Below, piece after piece: positions 26,209 through 34,582 of a stretch of 64,000 bases of DNA; position 1 is the stretch's first letter; each line of letters opens with the position of its first letter. This stretch comes from Streptomyces sp. NA04227 (lineage in GTDB: Bacteria > Actinomycetota > Actinomycetes > Streptomycetales > Streptomycetaceae): NCBI RefSeq assembly GCF_013364195.1, contig NZ_CP054918.1:3957001-4021000 (forward strand). The letters run 5' to 3'. The translations under genes were made by a program, and so were the position numbers. The notes under the pieces are model-generated. The model saw only the letters and a list, made by a program, of their open reading frames with translations, was not told the DNA's origin and ran no database searches.

Positions 26209-27711
26209 ATGTCCCGTGCAGAGATGACTCCTTCCAGCGGCACCGAGGCCCCGAGCGAGCCCGTGCGGCCGACCCGCGAGGACGGGATCGCGGCGGCGGG
26301 CAGCGAGGTGATCGGCGGACCGCTGGGACTGCGCGCGCTGACCGGCACGTCCTGGTGGCAGCCGGTGCGGGTGATCGCCCTGGTGATGATCGGGATGTTC
26401 GCCCTGGGCATGGTGCAGAAGGCGCCCTGCTACGACGGTGGCTGGTTCTTCGGCGCGGGGACGCAGTACACCAAGGCCTGCTACTCCGACATTCCGCACC
26501 TCTACCAGGCCCGTGGCTTCGACGACGGCAAGGTGCCGTACTTCGACAAGTTCGAGGGCGACATGGAGTACCTCGAATACCCGGTGCTCACCGGTGTGTT
26601 CATGGAGGTGGCCTCCTGGCTGACCCCGGACGACGGCAGCATTCAGTACCAGGAACGCTGGTACTGGATGGTCAACGCCGGGATGCTGATGGCCTGCGCG
26701 GTGATCCTGGTGGTCTGCGTGAGCCGGATCCACCGACGCCGCCCCTGGGATGCGCTACTCGTGGCTCTGGCCCCGGCGCTCGCGCTCACCGCCACCATCA
26801 ACTGGGACCTGCTGGCCGTCGCTCTGACGGCCGCGGCGATGCTGATGTGGTCCCGCGGCCGGGCGCTGGCCTTCGGGGTCTTGCTCGGCCTCGCCACGGC
26901 GGCGAAGCTGTACCCCGTCTTCCTTCTCGGGCCCCTGGCCGTGCTGTGTCTGCGGGCGGGAATGCGCAGACAGTACGTGACCGCCCTGCTCGGGACCGCC
27001 GGGTCCTGGCTCGTCGTCAACCTGCCGGTGATGCTGCTCGCCCCGGAAGGGTGGTCGAAGTTCTACACCTTCAGCCAGGAACGCGGCGTCGACTTCGGCT
27101 CGTTCTGGCTGATCCTCTCGCACAACATGGACAAGCCGTTCAGTACGGAGACCGTAAACAACCTGGCGATGGCCCTCAATCTGCTCGGGGCACTCGGTAT
27201 CGCGGCACTGACGCTGATGGCACCGCGCCGACCGCGCTTCGCGCAGCTGGCCTTCCTGATCGTCGCGGTCTTCATCCTCACCAACAAGGTCTACTCCCCG
27301 CAGTACGTGCTCTGGCTCATCCCGCTCGCCGTACTGGCCCGCCCCCGCTGGCGCGACTTCCTGGTCTGGCAGGCCTGTGAGGTCGCGTACTTCCTCGGGA
27401 TCTGGATGTACCTCGCCTACACGACCAGCGGCGACAAGCAGCGGGGACTCCCGACCGACGGCTACCACTTCGTCATCGTGGTCCACCTGCTCGGCACGCT
27501 CTACCTGTGCGCCCTCGTCGTACGGGACATCCTGTGGCCGGAGCGGGACCCGGTACGGCGCGCGGGCGACGACGACCCCTCTGGCGGCGTCCTGGACGGC
27601 GCCGAGGACGTCGTCGTACTCGGCCCTGCCGCACGCGCCCGCAAGGCCGCACACGGTCAGGAGACGCCGTACGGACAGGTGAGTTGGGGCTCCGACGCGT
27701 CCTGGCGCTGA
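26209..27711 (+). CDS. GT87/DUF2029-type membrane glycosyltransferase
   Basis: A 500-residue polytopic membrane protein resembling the GT87 (DUF2029) polyprenol-phosphate-mannose-dependent mannosyltransferases. About nine to eleven hydrophobic segments run between residues 50 and 445. A large first external loop (CYDGGWFFGAGTQYTKACYSD) contains the acidic residues expected near the active site. The ATG at 26209 is chosen because the frame upstream lies inside the terminator. The function is probably glycosylation of an envelope component; the acceptor is unknown. It stands next to a class A PBP and ends in a charged cytoplasmic tail. Confidence 0.8.
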   Translation: MSRAEMTPSSGTEAPSEPVRPTREDGIAAAGSEVIGGPLGLRALTGTSWWQPVRVIALVMIGMFALGMVQKAPCYDGGWFFGAGTQYTKACYSDIPHLYQARGFDDGKVPYFDKFEGDMEYLEYPVLTGVFMEVASWLTPDDGSIQYQERWYWMVNAGMLMACAVILVVCVSRIHRRRPWDALLVALAPALALTATINWDLLAVALTAAAMLMWSRGRALAFGVLLGLATAAKLYPVFLLGPLAVLCLRAGMRRQYVTALLGTAGSWLVVNLPVMLLAPEGWSKFYTFSQERGVDFGSFWLILSHNMDKPFSTETVNNLAMALNLLGALGIAALTLMAPRRPRFAQLAFLIVAVFILTNKVYSPQYVLWLIPLAVLARPRWRDFLVWQACEVAYFLGIWMYLAYTTSGDKQRGLPTDGYHFVIVVHLLGTLYLCALVVRDILWPERDPVRRAGDDDPSGGVLDGAEDVVVLGPAARARKAAHGQETPYGQVSWGSDASWR

Positions 27712-27749
27712 CCTTCGGCGCTGCCCCGTGGCACCCCACCGCATGCGAA

Positions 27750-27781
27750 GGGCCTGCCGCACGGTTCCGTGCGGCAGGCCC
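27750..27781. terminator. Bidirectional terminator
   Basis: A strong stem (gggcctgccgcacgg with its complement, loop about 2-3 nt) between the convergent GT87 and alanine-racemase-like genes. Confidence 0.85.
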
Positions 27782-27825
27782 GATGCCTTTGTGCGGCCGC
27801 CCGGTGGGAGCGGCACGCGGCCCGT

Positions 27826-28857
27826 CTAGCGGTCGACCACCCGGTCGACCGTGGTGGTGGTGTGCCGCAGATGGGCCACCAGTTCGTCGCCCACGGTGGG
27901 CTCCGAGGCGTCGGAGGGCACGAACAGGATGGACACCTGCATGTGCGGGGGCTCGGCGAACCAGCGCTGCTTCGCGCTCCACACGAACGGCGAGAGGTTG
28001 CGGTTGACGGTCGCGAGTCCGGCGCGGGCCACGCCCTTGGCGCGCGGCATCACACCGCCCAGCGCCTTCGGCGCCTCCAGACCCACGCCGTGCGAAGTGC
28101 CGCCTGCCACGACCACCAGGTAGCCGTCCGCGGGCACCTTCTGCTGGCGGTAGCCGAAGCGGTCACCCTTGGCGACCCGGGTCACGTCGAGGACCGCACC
28201 GCGGTACTCGGTGGCGTCGTGGTCGCCCAGCCACAGCTGGGTGCCGATGCGCGCACGGAACCGGGTCTGCGGGAACTGCTGCTGGAGCCGGGCGAGTTCG
28301 GGCGACTTGAGGTGGCTCACGAACATGGTGTGCAGCGGCAGCCGGGCGGCGCGCAGCCGGTCCATCCAGCCGATGACCTCCTCCACCCCGTCCGAACCGT
28401 CGGTGCGGTCTAGCGGCAGATGGATGGCGAAGCCCTCCAGGCGCACGTCCTCGATGGCGGCGTGCAGATGCGGCAGCTCCTGCTCGCTCACCCCGTGCCG
28501 CTTCATCGAGGACATCACCTCGATGACCACACGGGCCCCCACCAGGCCGTGCACCCCGTCCACCGACGAGACTGAGCGGATCACCCGGTCCGGCAGCGGA
28601 ACGGGCTCCTCGCCGCGCCTGAACGGCGTCAGCACCATCAGGTCGCCGCTGAAGTAATCCTTTATCCGGGCGGCCTCGTAGGTGGTGCCCACCGCCAGCA
28701 CATCCGCGCCGAAACGGGTGGCCTCCTCGGCCAGCCGTTCGTGCCCGAAGCCATAGCCGTTGCCCTTGCAGACCGGAACAATGCCCGGGAACTGCTCCAG
28801 CACGTGCTTGTGGTGTGCCCGCCAGCGCGCGGTGTCGACATACAGCGTGAGCGCCAT
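27826..28857 (-). CDS. Alanine-racemase-like PLP enzyme
   Basis: A 343-residue protein with the N-terminal TIM-barrel of fold-type III PLP enzymes. The PLP lysine sits in CKGNGYGFG (Lys31), matching the VKADAYGHG motif of alanine racemase. The barrel region with EVMSSMKRHGVSE resembles the substrate face. The C-terminal beta domain looks short and divergent, and the usual Tyr-containing motif is not obvious, so the substrate may differ from alanine. It lies downstream of femX on the same strand and is probably co-transcribed, pointing to peptidoglycan amino-acid metabolism. Streptomycetes have a separate canonical alr. Confidence 0.75.
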   Translation of the reverse strand: MALTLYVDTARWRAHHKHVLEQFPGIVPVCKGNGYGFGHERLAEEATRFGADVLAVGTTYEAARIKDYFSGDLMVLTPFRRGEEPVPLPDRVIRSVSSVDGVHGLVGARVVIEVMSSMKRHGVSEQELPHLHAAIEDVRLEGFAIHLPLDRTDGSDGVEEVIGWMDRLRAARLPLHTMFVSHLKSPELARLQQQFPQTRFRARIGTQLWLGDHDATEYRGAVLDVTRVAKGDRFGYRQQKVPADGYLVVVAGGTSHGVGLEAPKALGGVMPRAKGVARAGLATVNRNLSPFVWSAKQRWFAEPPHMQVSILFVPSDASEPTVGDELVAHLRHTTTTVDRVVDR

Positions 28858-28889
28858 GGCCGGTCCCGGAACCTTTCTGGTCTGCGTGC

Positions 28890-28922
28890 AGTACGAGGTC
28901 TCAGCTAGTACGAGGTCTCAGC
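28890..28922. repeat. 16-bp direct repeat
   Basis: Two copies of agtacgaggtctcagc (28890-28905 and 28907-28922), one base apart, lie between femX and the racemase-like gene. The second copy continues into a gtctc-agc-gagac mini-hairpin. Confidence 0.8.
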
Positions 28923-28970
28923 GAGACATTGTGCCCCCGACGTGTGAACACGCCGTAGGCAGCGACGGGT

Positions 28971-30092
28971 TCAGCGACGGGACATGTAGATGTCGAGCGC
29001 CTTGTGGAGCAACTTGTTGAGCGGGAAGTCCCACTCACCGAGATACTCGGCCGCCTCACCACCCGTACCCACCTTGAACTGGATCAGGCCGAAGAGATGG
29101 TCCTGTTCGTCCAGGGAGTCCGAGATGCCGCGCAGGTCGTACACGGAGGCGCCCAGCGCGTAGGCGTCGCGCAGCATCCGCCACTGCATCGCGTTCGACG
29201 GACGCACCTCACGGCCGATGTTGTCGGAGGCCCCGTAGGAGTACCAGACATGGCCGCCGACCACGAGCATCGTCGCCGCGGACAGGTTCACGCCGTTGTG
29301 CCGCGCGAAGTACAGCCGCATCCGGTTGGGGTCCTCGGTGTTCAGGGTGCGCCACATCTGCTGGAAGTAACCCAGCGGGCGCGGCCGGAACTTGTCCCGG
29401 ATCGCGGTGATCTCGTAGAGGCGCTGCCACTCCTCCAGGTCCTGGTAGCCGCCCTGGACCACCTCGACACCGGCCTTCTCGGCCTTCTTGATGTTGCGGC
29501 GCCAGAGCTGGTTGAAGCCCTTCTGGACGTCCTCGAGCGAGCGGTCGGCCAGCGGCACCTGGAACACGTAACGCGGCTGGACGTCGCCGAAACCGGCGCC
29601 GCCGTCCTCGCCCTGCTGCCAGCCCATGCGCCGCAGCCGGTCCGCGACCTCGAAGGCGCGCGGCTCGATCAGGTCGGCCTCGATGTCGCGCAGCCGCTTG
29701 ACGTCCGGGTCCTGGATGCCCTTCTTGATCGTCGGCGCCTGCCAGCGCCGGATGACCACCGGCGGGCCCATCTTCACGGAGAACGCGCCCTGCTTCTTGA
29801 GGTGCGCGAGCATCGGGCGCAGCCACTCGTCCAGGTTGGGCGCGTACCAGTTGATCACCGGGCCCTCGGGCAGATACGCGAGGTACCGCTTGACCTTCGG
29901 CAGCTGCCGGTACAGCACCAGACCCACACCGACGAGCTGGCCGGTGCGCTCGTCGAACCACCCGAGGTTCTCCGCACGCCATTCGCTCTTGACGTCCGCC
30001 CACGCCGGAACCTGGCAGTGGCTTGCCGACGGCAGGCTCTGGATGTAGGCCAGATGCTGCTCTCGGCTGATGGTCCGCAGGGTCAGGCTCAT
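28971..30092 (-). CDS. femX: FemX-type lipid II:glycine transferase
   Basis: A 373-residue FemABX-family peptidyltransferase that adds the first glycine of the peptidoglycan cross-bridge from Gly-tRNA onto lipid II. Streptomycete peptidoglycan has a single glycine bridge, which fits. Two GNAT-like halves are visible: an N-terminal fold with RYLAYLPEGPVINW, and a second with FNQLWRRNIKKAEKAGV, MRLYFARHNG and YDLRGISDSLDEQDHLFGLIQFKVGTGG, a typical Fem C-terminal signature. It is on the same strand as the racemase-like gene. The ATG is preceded by a GAGGAG site. Confidence 0.9.
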   Translation of the reverse strand: MSLTLRTISREQHLAYIQSLPSASHCQVPAWADVKSEWRAENLGWFDERTGQLVGVGLVLYRQLPKVKRYLAYLPEGPVINWYAPNLDEWLRPMLAHLKKQGAFSVKMGPPVVIRRWQAPTIKKGIQDPDVKRLRDIEADLIEPRAFEVADRLRRMGWQQGEDGGAGFGDVQPRYVFQVPLADRSLEDVQKGFNQLWRRNIKKAEKAGVEVVQGGYQDLEEWQRLYEITAIRDKFRPRPLGYFQQMWRTLNTEDPNRMRLYFARHNGVNLSAATMLVVGGHVWYSYGASDNIGREVRPSNAMQWRMLRDAYALGASVYDLRGISDSLDEQDHLFGLIQFKVGTGGEAAEYLGEWDFPLNKLLHKALDIYMSRR

Positions 30093-30266
30093 TCGGGGTG
30101 CTCCTCGGCTGGTGTGTCCCCCGGGCAGGGGCTCCGGCTCTCGCGCGAAGCCTACTGCGCCGCCCCACAGCTCGGTCCGGCCGCACGGGACTTGCCCCGG
30201 TCCCCACGCGCAAGTCGCGGGGAACCGGGGCGGGCCGGGAACGCCGCAGGGCGCCCCGGGACGTGC

Positions 30267-30581
30267 TCAGCCGAGTACGCCGCCGAAGAGTCCGCCGTGT
30301 GCCATGCCGATGTAGAACCCCACCGCCGAGGCGACGAGCCCGACGATGAGCCCGAACCGCTCCCTGGTGGTCACCGAGACGAACTGGCCGTACGCGGCCG
30401 TCAGGATCCCGATCAGACCGGTCCACGAGCTGAGCAGGTGGAGGCTGTCGAAGATCGACGAGATGATCGCGATCGCGCCGAGGACCAGAGTCGCCGCGAG
30501 GAGCGTGTCCTGGAGTGGATGCGGACGATGATCGGTGTTCAGGAGCGAGGCTGAGGGGTTGCGTCGCACTGCGTGTGCCAT
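30267..30581 (-). CDS. Small membrane protein (four-helix type, unknown)
   Basis: A 104-residue protein with three or four hydrophobic segments ([51 protein letters not shown]). A basic start (MAHAVRRNP) follows a GGAGGTG-like site. Homologues sit upstream of rpsF in other streptomycetes (SCO3905-like), but no function is known. The frame runs further upstream without family-like sequence, so the ATG at 30581 is preferred. It is divergent from rpsF. Confidence 0.7.
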   Translation of the reverse strand: MAHAVRRNPSASLLNTDHRPHPLQDTLLAATLVLGAIAIISSIFDSLHLLSSWTGLIGILTAAYGQFVSVTTRERFGLIVGLVASAVGFYIGMAHGGLFGGVLG

Positions 30582-30877
30582 GGCACCTCCCGACGGAAGC
30601 GGCGCATCGTAGCGCCGGTCACATCCGATGCGTACAGACTGCGGCCGGATGCGGCCGGATTTCAACCGGAACCGTGGCTGCGGGTAGTCTTTACCGTCTG
30701 CACCGGTGTCTGCCGGGAGCCCGCGCACGGGAAACCTCCGCGGGAACCCCTCCCCGTGCTGCTCACAGCGTCCTTTCGGGCCGTTTGTCAGTGGCGGCCG
30801 ATACCGTTGCGAACGCATCACGACCCTCCTGCCACGGAACGACCGTGGCCGCTGAGTCCAAAGGAGGTGGGTTCCAC

Positions 30878-31168
30878 ATGCGTCACTACGAAGTGATGGT
30901 CATCCTCGACCCCGATCTCGAGGAGCGCGCTGTCTCCCCGCTGATCGAGAACTTCCTCTCCGTCGTCCGTGAGGGCAACGGAAAGGTCGAGAAGGTCGAC
31001 ACCTGGGGCCGTCGTCGTCTCTCGTACGAGATCAAGAAGAAGCCCGAGGGCATCTACTCGGTCATCGACCTGCAGGCCGAGCCCGCGATCGTCAAGGAGC
31101 TCGACCGTCAGATGAACCTGAACGAGTCGGTCCTCCGGACCAAGGTCCTCCGTCCCGAGACCCACTGA
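30878..31168 (+). CDS. rpsF: 30S ribosomal protein S6
   Basis: A 96-residue S6 protein that binds the central domain of 16S rRNA together with S18. It starts [19 protein letters not shown] and contains [18 protein letters not shown], both family signatures. The ATG is fixed by a perfect AAAGGAGGTG site; the open frame upstream is not coding. It is first in the rpsF-ssb-rpsR-rplI operon, the conserved bacterial order. Confidence 0.98.
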   Translation: MRHYEVMVILDPDLEERAVSPLIENFLSVVREGNGKVEKVDTWGRRRLSYEIKKKPEGIYSVIDLQAEPAIVKELDRQMNLNESVLRTKVLRPETH

Positions 31169-31241
31169 GCTCCGGCTCAGTCGCTCGGGAACCGAGTAGC
31201 AGCACAAGCAGCCAGCAGCAACCCCGCCGAGAGGTTCCCCC

Positions 31242-31835
31242 ATGGCAGGCGAGACCGTCATCACGGTCGTCGGCAATCTTGTCGACGACCCCGAGCTGCG
31301 CTTCACCCCTTCCGGTGCGGCGGTCGCGAAGTTCCGTGTCGCGTCCACTCCTCGCACCTTCGACCGCCAGACCAATGAGTGGAAGGACGGCGAAAGCCTG
31401 TTCCTGACCTGCTCGGTGTGGCGGCAGGCGGCGGAGAACGTCGCCGAGTCGCTCCAGCGCGGCATGCGCGTCATCGTGCAGGGCCGTCTGAAGCAGCGGT
31501 CGTACGAGGACCGCGAGGGAGTCAAGCGCACGGTCTACGAGCTCGACGTCGAGGAAGTCGGCGCCAGCTTGAAGAACGCCACGGCCAAGGTCACCAAGAC
31601 CACGGGCCGCGGTGGCCAGGGCCAGGGCGGATACGGCGGCGGTGGCGGCCAGCAGGGCGGCGGCTGGGGCAACGGCCCCGGTGGCGGTCAGCAGCAGGGC
31701 GGCGGCGCTCCCGCCGACGACCCCTGGGCGACCAGCGCGCCGGCCGGTGGCGGTCAGCAGCAGCAGGGCGGCGGCGGTGGCTGGGGCGGCGGCTCCGGCT
31801 CCGGTGGCGGCTACTCGGACGAGCCCCCCTTCTAA
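31242..31835 (+). CDS. ssb: Single-stranded DNA-binding protein
   Basis: A 197-residue SSB that coats single-stranded DNA in replication. The OB fold covers residues 1-112 ([41 protein letters not shown]). A Gly/Gln-rich disordered linker follows. The acidic tip DEPPF recruits partner proteins. It lies between rpsF and rpsR in the operon, with 73 bp upstream. Confidence 0.97.
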   Translation: MAGETVITVVGNLVDDPELRFTPSGAAVAKFRVASTPRTFDRQTNEWKDGESLFLTCSVWRQAAENVAESLQRGMRVIVQGRLKQRSYEDREGVKRTVYELDVEEVGASLKNATAKVTKTTGRGGQGQGGYGGGGGQQGGGWGNGPGGGQQQGGGAPADDPWATSAPAGGGQQQQGGGGGWGGGSGSGGGYSDEPPF

Positions 31836-31880
31836 GGGCGGGCACGTACCCACACTTCTTGATCACACAGGAGAAACACC

Positions 31881-32117
31881 ATGGCGAAGCCGCCTGTGCG
31901 CAAGCCTAAGAAGAAGGTCTGCGCATTCTGCAAGGACAAGGTCACGTACGTGGACTACAAGGACACGAACATGCTGCGGAAGTTCATTTCCGACCGCGGC
32001 AAGATCCGTGCCCGCCGCGTGACCGGCAACTGCACGCAGCACCAGCGTGACGTCGCCACGGCCGTCAAGAACAGCCGTGAGATGGCGCTGCTGCCCTACA
32101 CCTCCACCGCGCGATAA
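31881..32117 (+). CDS. rpsR: 30S ribosomal protein S18 (cysteine-containing form)
   Basis: A 78-residue S18 protein. It keeps cysteines in VCAFCKDK and NCTQH, so it is the zinc-binding (C+) type. Streptomycetes often carry a second zinc-free copy used under zinc limitation. Basic residues (RKPKKK at the start, DRGKIRARR) contact rRNA. Good GGAGAAA ribosome site. Third gene in the operon. Confidence 0.97.
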   Translation: MAKPPVRKPKKKVCAFCKDKVTYVDYKDTNMLRKFISDRGKIRARRVTGNCTQHQRDVATAVKNSREMALLPYTSTAR

Positions 32118-32135
32118 GGGAAGGGTGACCGACTC

Positions 32136-32582
32136 ATGAAGATCATCCTCACCCACGAGGTCTCCGGCCTCGGTGCCGCCGGCGAAGTTGTCGACGTCAA
32201 GGACGGGTACGCCCGTAACTACCTGATCCCGCGGAACTTCGCGATCCGCTGGACCAAGGGTGGCGAGAAGGACGTCGAGCAGATCCGTCGCGCTCGTAAG
32301 ATCCACGAGATCGCGACGATCGAGCAGGCCAACGAGATCAAGGCACAGCTCGAGGGCGTCAAGGTCCGTCTGGCCGTGCGCTCCGGCGACGCCGGTCGTC
32401 TCTTCGGTTCCGTCACCCCGGCCGATATCGCCTCGGCGATCAAGGCTTCCGGTGGCCCCGACGTCGACAAGCGCCGCATCGAGCTGGGCTCGCCCGTCAA
32501 GACCCTGGGCACCCACGCCACGTCCGTGCGTCTGCACCCCGAGGTGGCCGCCAAGGTCAACATCGAGGTCGTGGCTGCCTGA
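32136..32582 (+). CDS. rplI: 50S ribosomal protein L9
   Basis: A 148-residue L9 protein with the N-terminal RNA-binding domain ([33 protein letters not shown]), the long connecting helix ([17 protein letters not shown]) and the C-terminal domain ([16 protein letters not shown]). Last gene of the rpsF-ssb-rpsR-rplI operon, followed by a strong terminator. Confidence 0.98.
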   Translation: MKIILTHEVSGLGAAGEVVDVKDGYARNYLIPRNFAIRWTKGGEKDVEQIRRARKIHEIATIEQANEIKAQLEGVKVRLAVRSGDAGRLFGSVTPADIASAIKASGGPDVDKRRIELGSPVKTLGTHATSVRLHPEVAAKVNIEVVAA

Positions 32583-32622
32583 TCCGGCTGCTGAGCCTTG
32601 TGCTCGGCGCAGGTGAAACGCA

Positions 32623-32661
32623 CACAGAGGCCGCATCCCCACTGGGGGTGCGGCCTCTGTG
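32623..32661 (+). terminator. Terminator after rplI
   Basis: A 17-18-bp near-perfect stem (cacagaggccgcatcccc and its complement) with a 4-nt loop, 40 bp after the rplI stop. Confidence 0.9.
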
Positions 32662-32720
32662 CTTGTCGTGGCGGGTGCTGAGCGGCGGTGGCGGGCGCCC
32701 GAGCCGCGTGCGGCGATGCC

Positions 32721-32734
32721 GTTTCACGTGAAAC
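32721..32734. promoter_or_regulatory. parS: parS site 8
   Basis: Exact GTTTCACGTGAAAC between rplI and the MATE gene, flanked by GGCGAT-like and ATCGCC arms offset by 3 bp. Confidence 0.95.
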
Positions 32735-32783
32735 ATCGCCCGTCTTCGCCCGTCTTCGCTCGCCCTCGCCTTCGCCCGAGCGG

Positions 32784-34127
32784 TCAGCGGGTGGCGCCGG
32801 TGACGATCCACCGGCCGGAGCGACTGCGGAGCCAGAGGGTCAGCATCCGTATCACCATCGTCAGGATCAGTGCGGCCCACAGGGCGGTGAGTCCGCCGCC
32901 GAATCCCGGTATCAGCAGGGCGAGCGGGGTGAAGAGCGCCAGCGTCGGGACCATGGCCCAGGCCAGATAGCGGCCGTCGCCCGCACCCATCAGCACACCG
33001 TCGAGTACGTAGACCACACCGCAGACCGGCTGGGCGAAGGCGACCAGCAGCAGCGCGGGCAAGGCGGTGTCCTCGACCGCGGAGTCACCGGTGAACAGCG
33101 GGATGTAGAGGGGCCGGGCGAGCAGTACGAGCACACCCAGTACCGCTCCCGAGGCGATGCCCCACTGGATCATGCGGCGGCAGGCCTCGCGCGCGCCCTT
33201 GGCGTCGCCCGCGCCGAGATAACGGCCGATGATGGCCTGCCCGGCTATCGCGATGGCATCGAGGGCGAAGGCCAGCAGGCTCCACAGGGCGAGGACGATC
33301 TGGTGGGCGGCGACATCCGCGTCGCCGAGGCGGGCCGCCACCGTGGTCGTGATGATCAGGATGCCGCGCAGGGAGAGCGTACGGATCAGCAGTGGCGTGC
33401 CCGCCTGGGCGCAGGCGCGGATTCCGGCGGCGTCCGGGCGCAGCGAGGCACCGTGCCGCCGGGCGCCGCGCACCACAACGGCGAGGTAGACCGCCGCCAT
33501 CCCCCACTGCGCGAGAACGGTTCCCCAGGCCGAGCCCGCGATACCGAGATCGGCGCCGTAGACCAGGACGACATTGAGTACCCCGTTGGCCACGAAACCG
33601 GCGACGGCGACGTACAGCGGCGTCCTGGTGTCCTGGAGTCCGCGCAGTACACCGGTCGCGGCGAGGACGACGAGCATCGCGGGGATGCCGAGAGCCGAGA
33701 TGCGCAGATAGGTGGTCGCATGCGGGGCGGCGGTGGACGAGGCGCCGAAGAGGTCCACCAGTGCCGAGGCCGTGCACAGCAGGAACAGCAGGACCGCCGC
33801 GCCGAGCAGCAGGGCGAGCCAGATGCCGTCCATGCCCTGGCGGATGGCCGCCCGCAGATCTCCGGCGCCGACCCGGCGGGCGACGGCGGCGGTGGTGGCG
33901 TAGGCGAGGAAGACGAAGATGCTGACGCCGGTGGTGAGCAGGCTCGCGGCGATGCCGAGTCCGGCGAGTTGGGCGGTGCCCAGATGGCCGACGATCGCGC
34001 TGTCGACCATCACGAAGAGGGGCTCGGCGACCAGCGCTCCGAAGGCCGGGACGGCCAGCGCGATGATCTCTCGGTCGTGCCGTTTCGGGCCGGCCTCGGC
34101 CGCCGCGGGAGCCTGTGTCATGGGCAT
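32784..34127 (-). CDS. MATE family efflux transporter (DinF-like)
   Basis: A polytopic multidrug/toxin exporter with about 12 membrane segments, 447 residues from the ATG at 34127 (GGAAG site 9 nt upstream; a second ATG lies 6 bp further in). Typical MATE features are ALAVPAFGALVAEPLFVMVDSAIVGHLGTAQLAGLGIA at the start and the repeat of this pattern in the second half (LALWSLLAFALDAIAIAGQAIIG). Position between rplI and dnaB is conserved in streptomycetes. Substrate unknown. Faces away from the dnaB upstream region. Confidence 0.9.
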   Translation of the reverse strand: MPMTQAPAAAEAGPKRHDREIIALAVPAFGALVAEPLFVMVDSAIVGHLGTAQLAGLGIAASLLTTGVSIFVFLAYATTAAVARRVGAGDLRAAIRQGMDGIWLALLLGAAVLLFLLCTASALVDLFGASSTAAPHATTYLRISALGIPAMLVVLAATGVLRGLQDTRTPLYVAVAGFVANGVLNVVLVYGADLGIAGSAWGTVLAQWGMAAVYLAVVVRGARRHGASLRPDAAGIRACAQAGTPLLIRTLSLRGILIITTTVAARLGDADVAAHQIVLALWSLLAFALDAIAIAGQAIIGRYLGAGDAKGAREACRRMIQWGIASGAVLGVLVLLARPLYIPLFTGDSAVEDTALPALLLVAFAQPVCGVVYVLDGVLMGAGDGRYLAWAMVPTLALFTPLALLIPGFGGGLTALWAALILTMVIRMLTLWLRSRSGRWIVTGATR

Positions 34128-34582
34128 CAATGTAATCTTCCACAGGTAAGAGACGCAATGCCGCAGTGGTCATTACCACTGTGCGGTGCGCGCGGCCGCT
34201 CGGGTGGCCACCAAAACGATCTCGCCCAGCGCGGAAAACTTTCTTCTCTGCACAGCCGGTGGATGGTGAATGAGCAGGTCAGAGGCCGTTCTCTGGATGA
34301 CCTTGAACATTGTTCACAAGGCTGTCCACCGGCTCGTGCACAGGTTTCGCGGGGTTCTCCACAGAGTAAGGCCGTTCATCCACACCACCTGTGGATAACC
34401 AGATTGGCTGACGGTGCCGAGGGGCCTACCGTGGAGCGGCACCCGTTCCCCGGAGCCGCTCGGAAAGCGCACAAAACCGACGCGGTCCGCTGTGGAGTCG
34501 GGTGCCCTGTGTGTCAGTGCCGTGCCGTAAGAAAGATGGGGCACGGAGGTCCAGCCGGCGGCCGAGAGAAAGGGGGCGGGCG
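34128..34582. other. dnaB upstream region
   Basis: A 455-bp divergent region without genes. It contains several DnaA-box-like nonamers: TTGTTCACA (34310-34318), TTCTCCACA (34355-34363), TCATCCACA (34376-34384), and the reverse complement of the perfect box TTATCCACA at 34390-34398. Promoters for the MATE gene and dnaB are expected here. Confidence 0.6.
34390..34398 (-). promoter_or_regulatory. Perfect DnaA box (TTATCCACA)
   Basis: TGTGGATAA on the plus strand, equal to TTATCCACA on the minus strand, the consensus DnaA box. It lies 185 bp upstream of the dnaB start with three imperfect boxes nearby. Confidence 0.6.
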
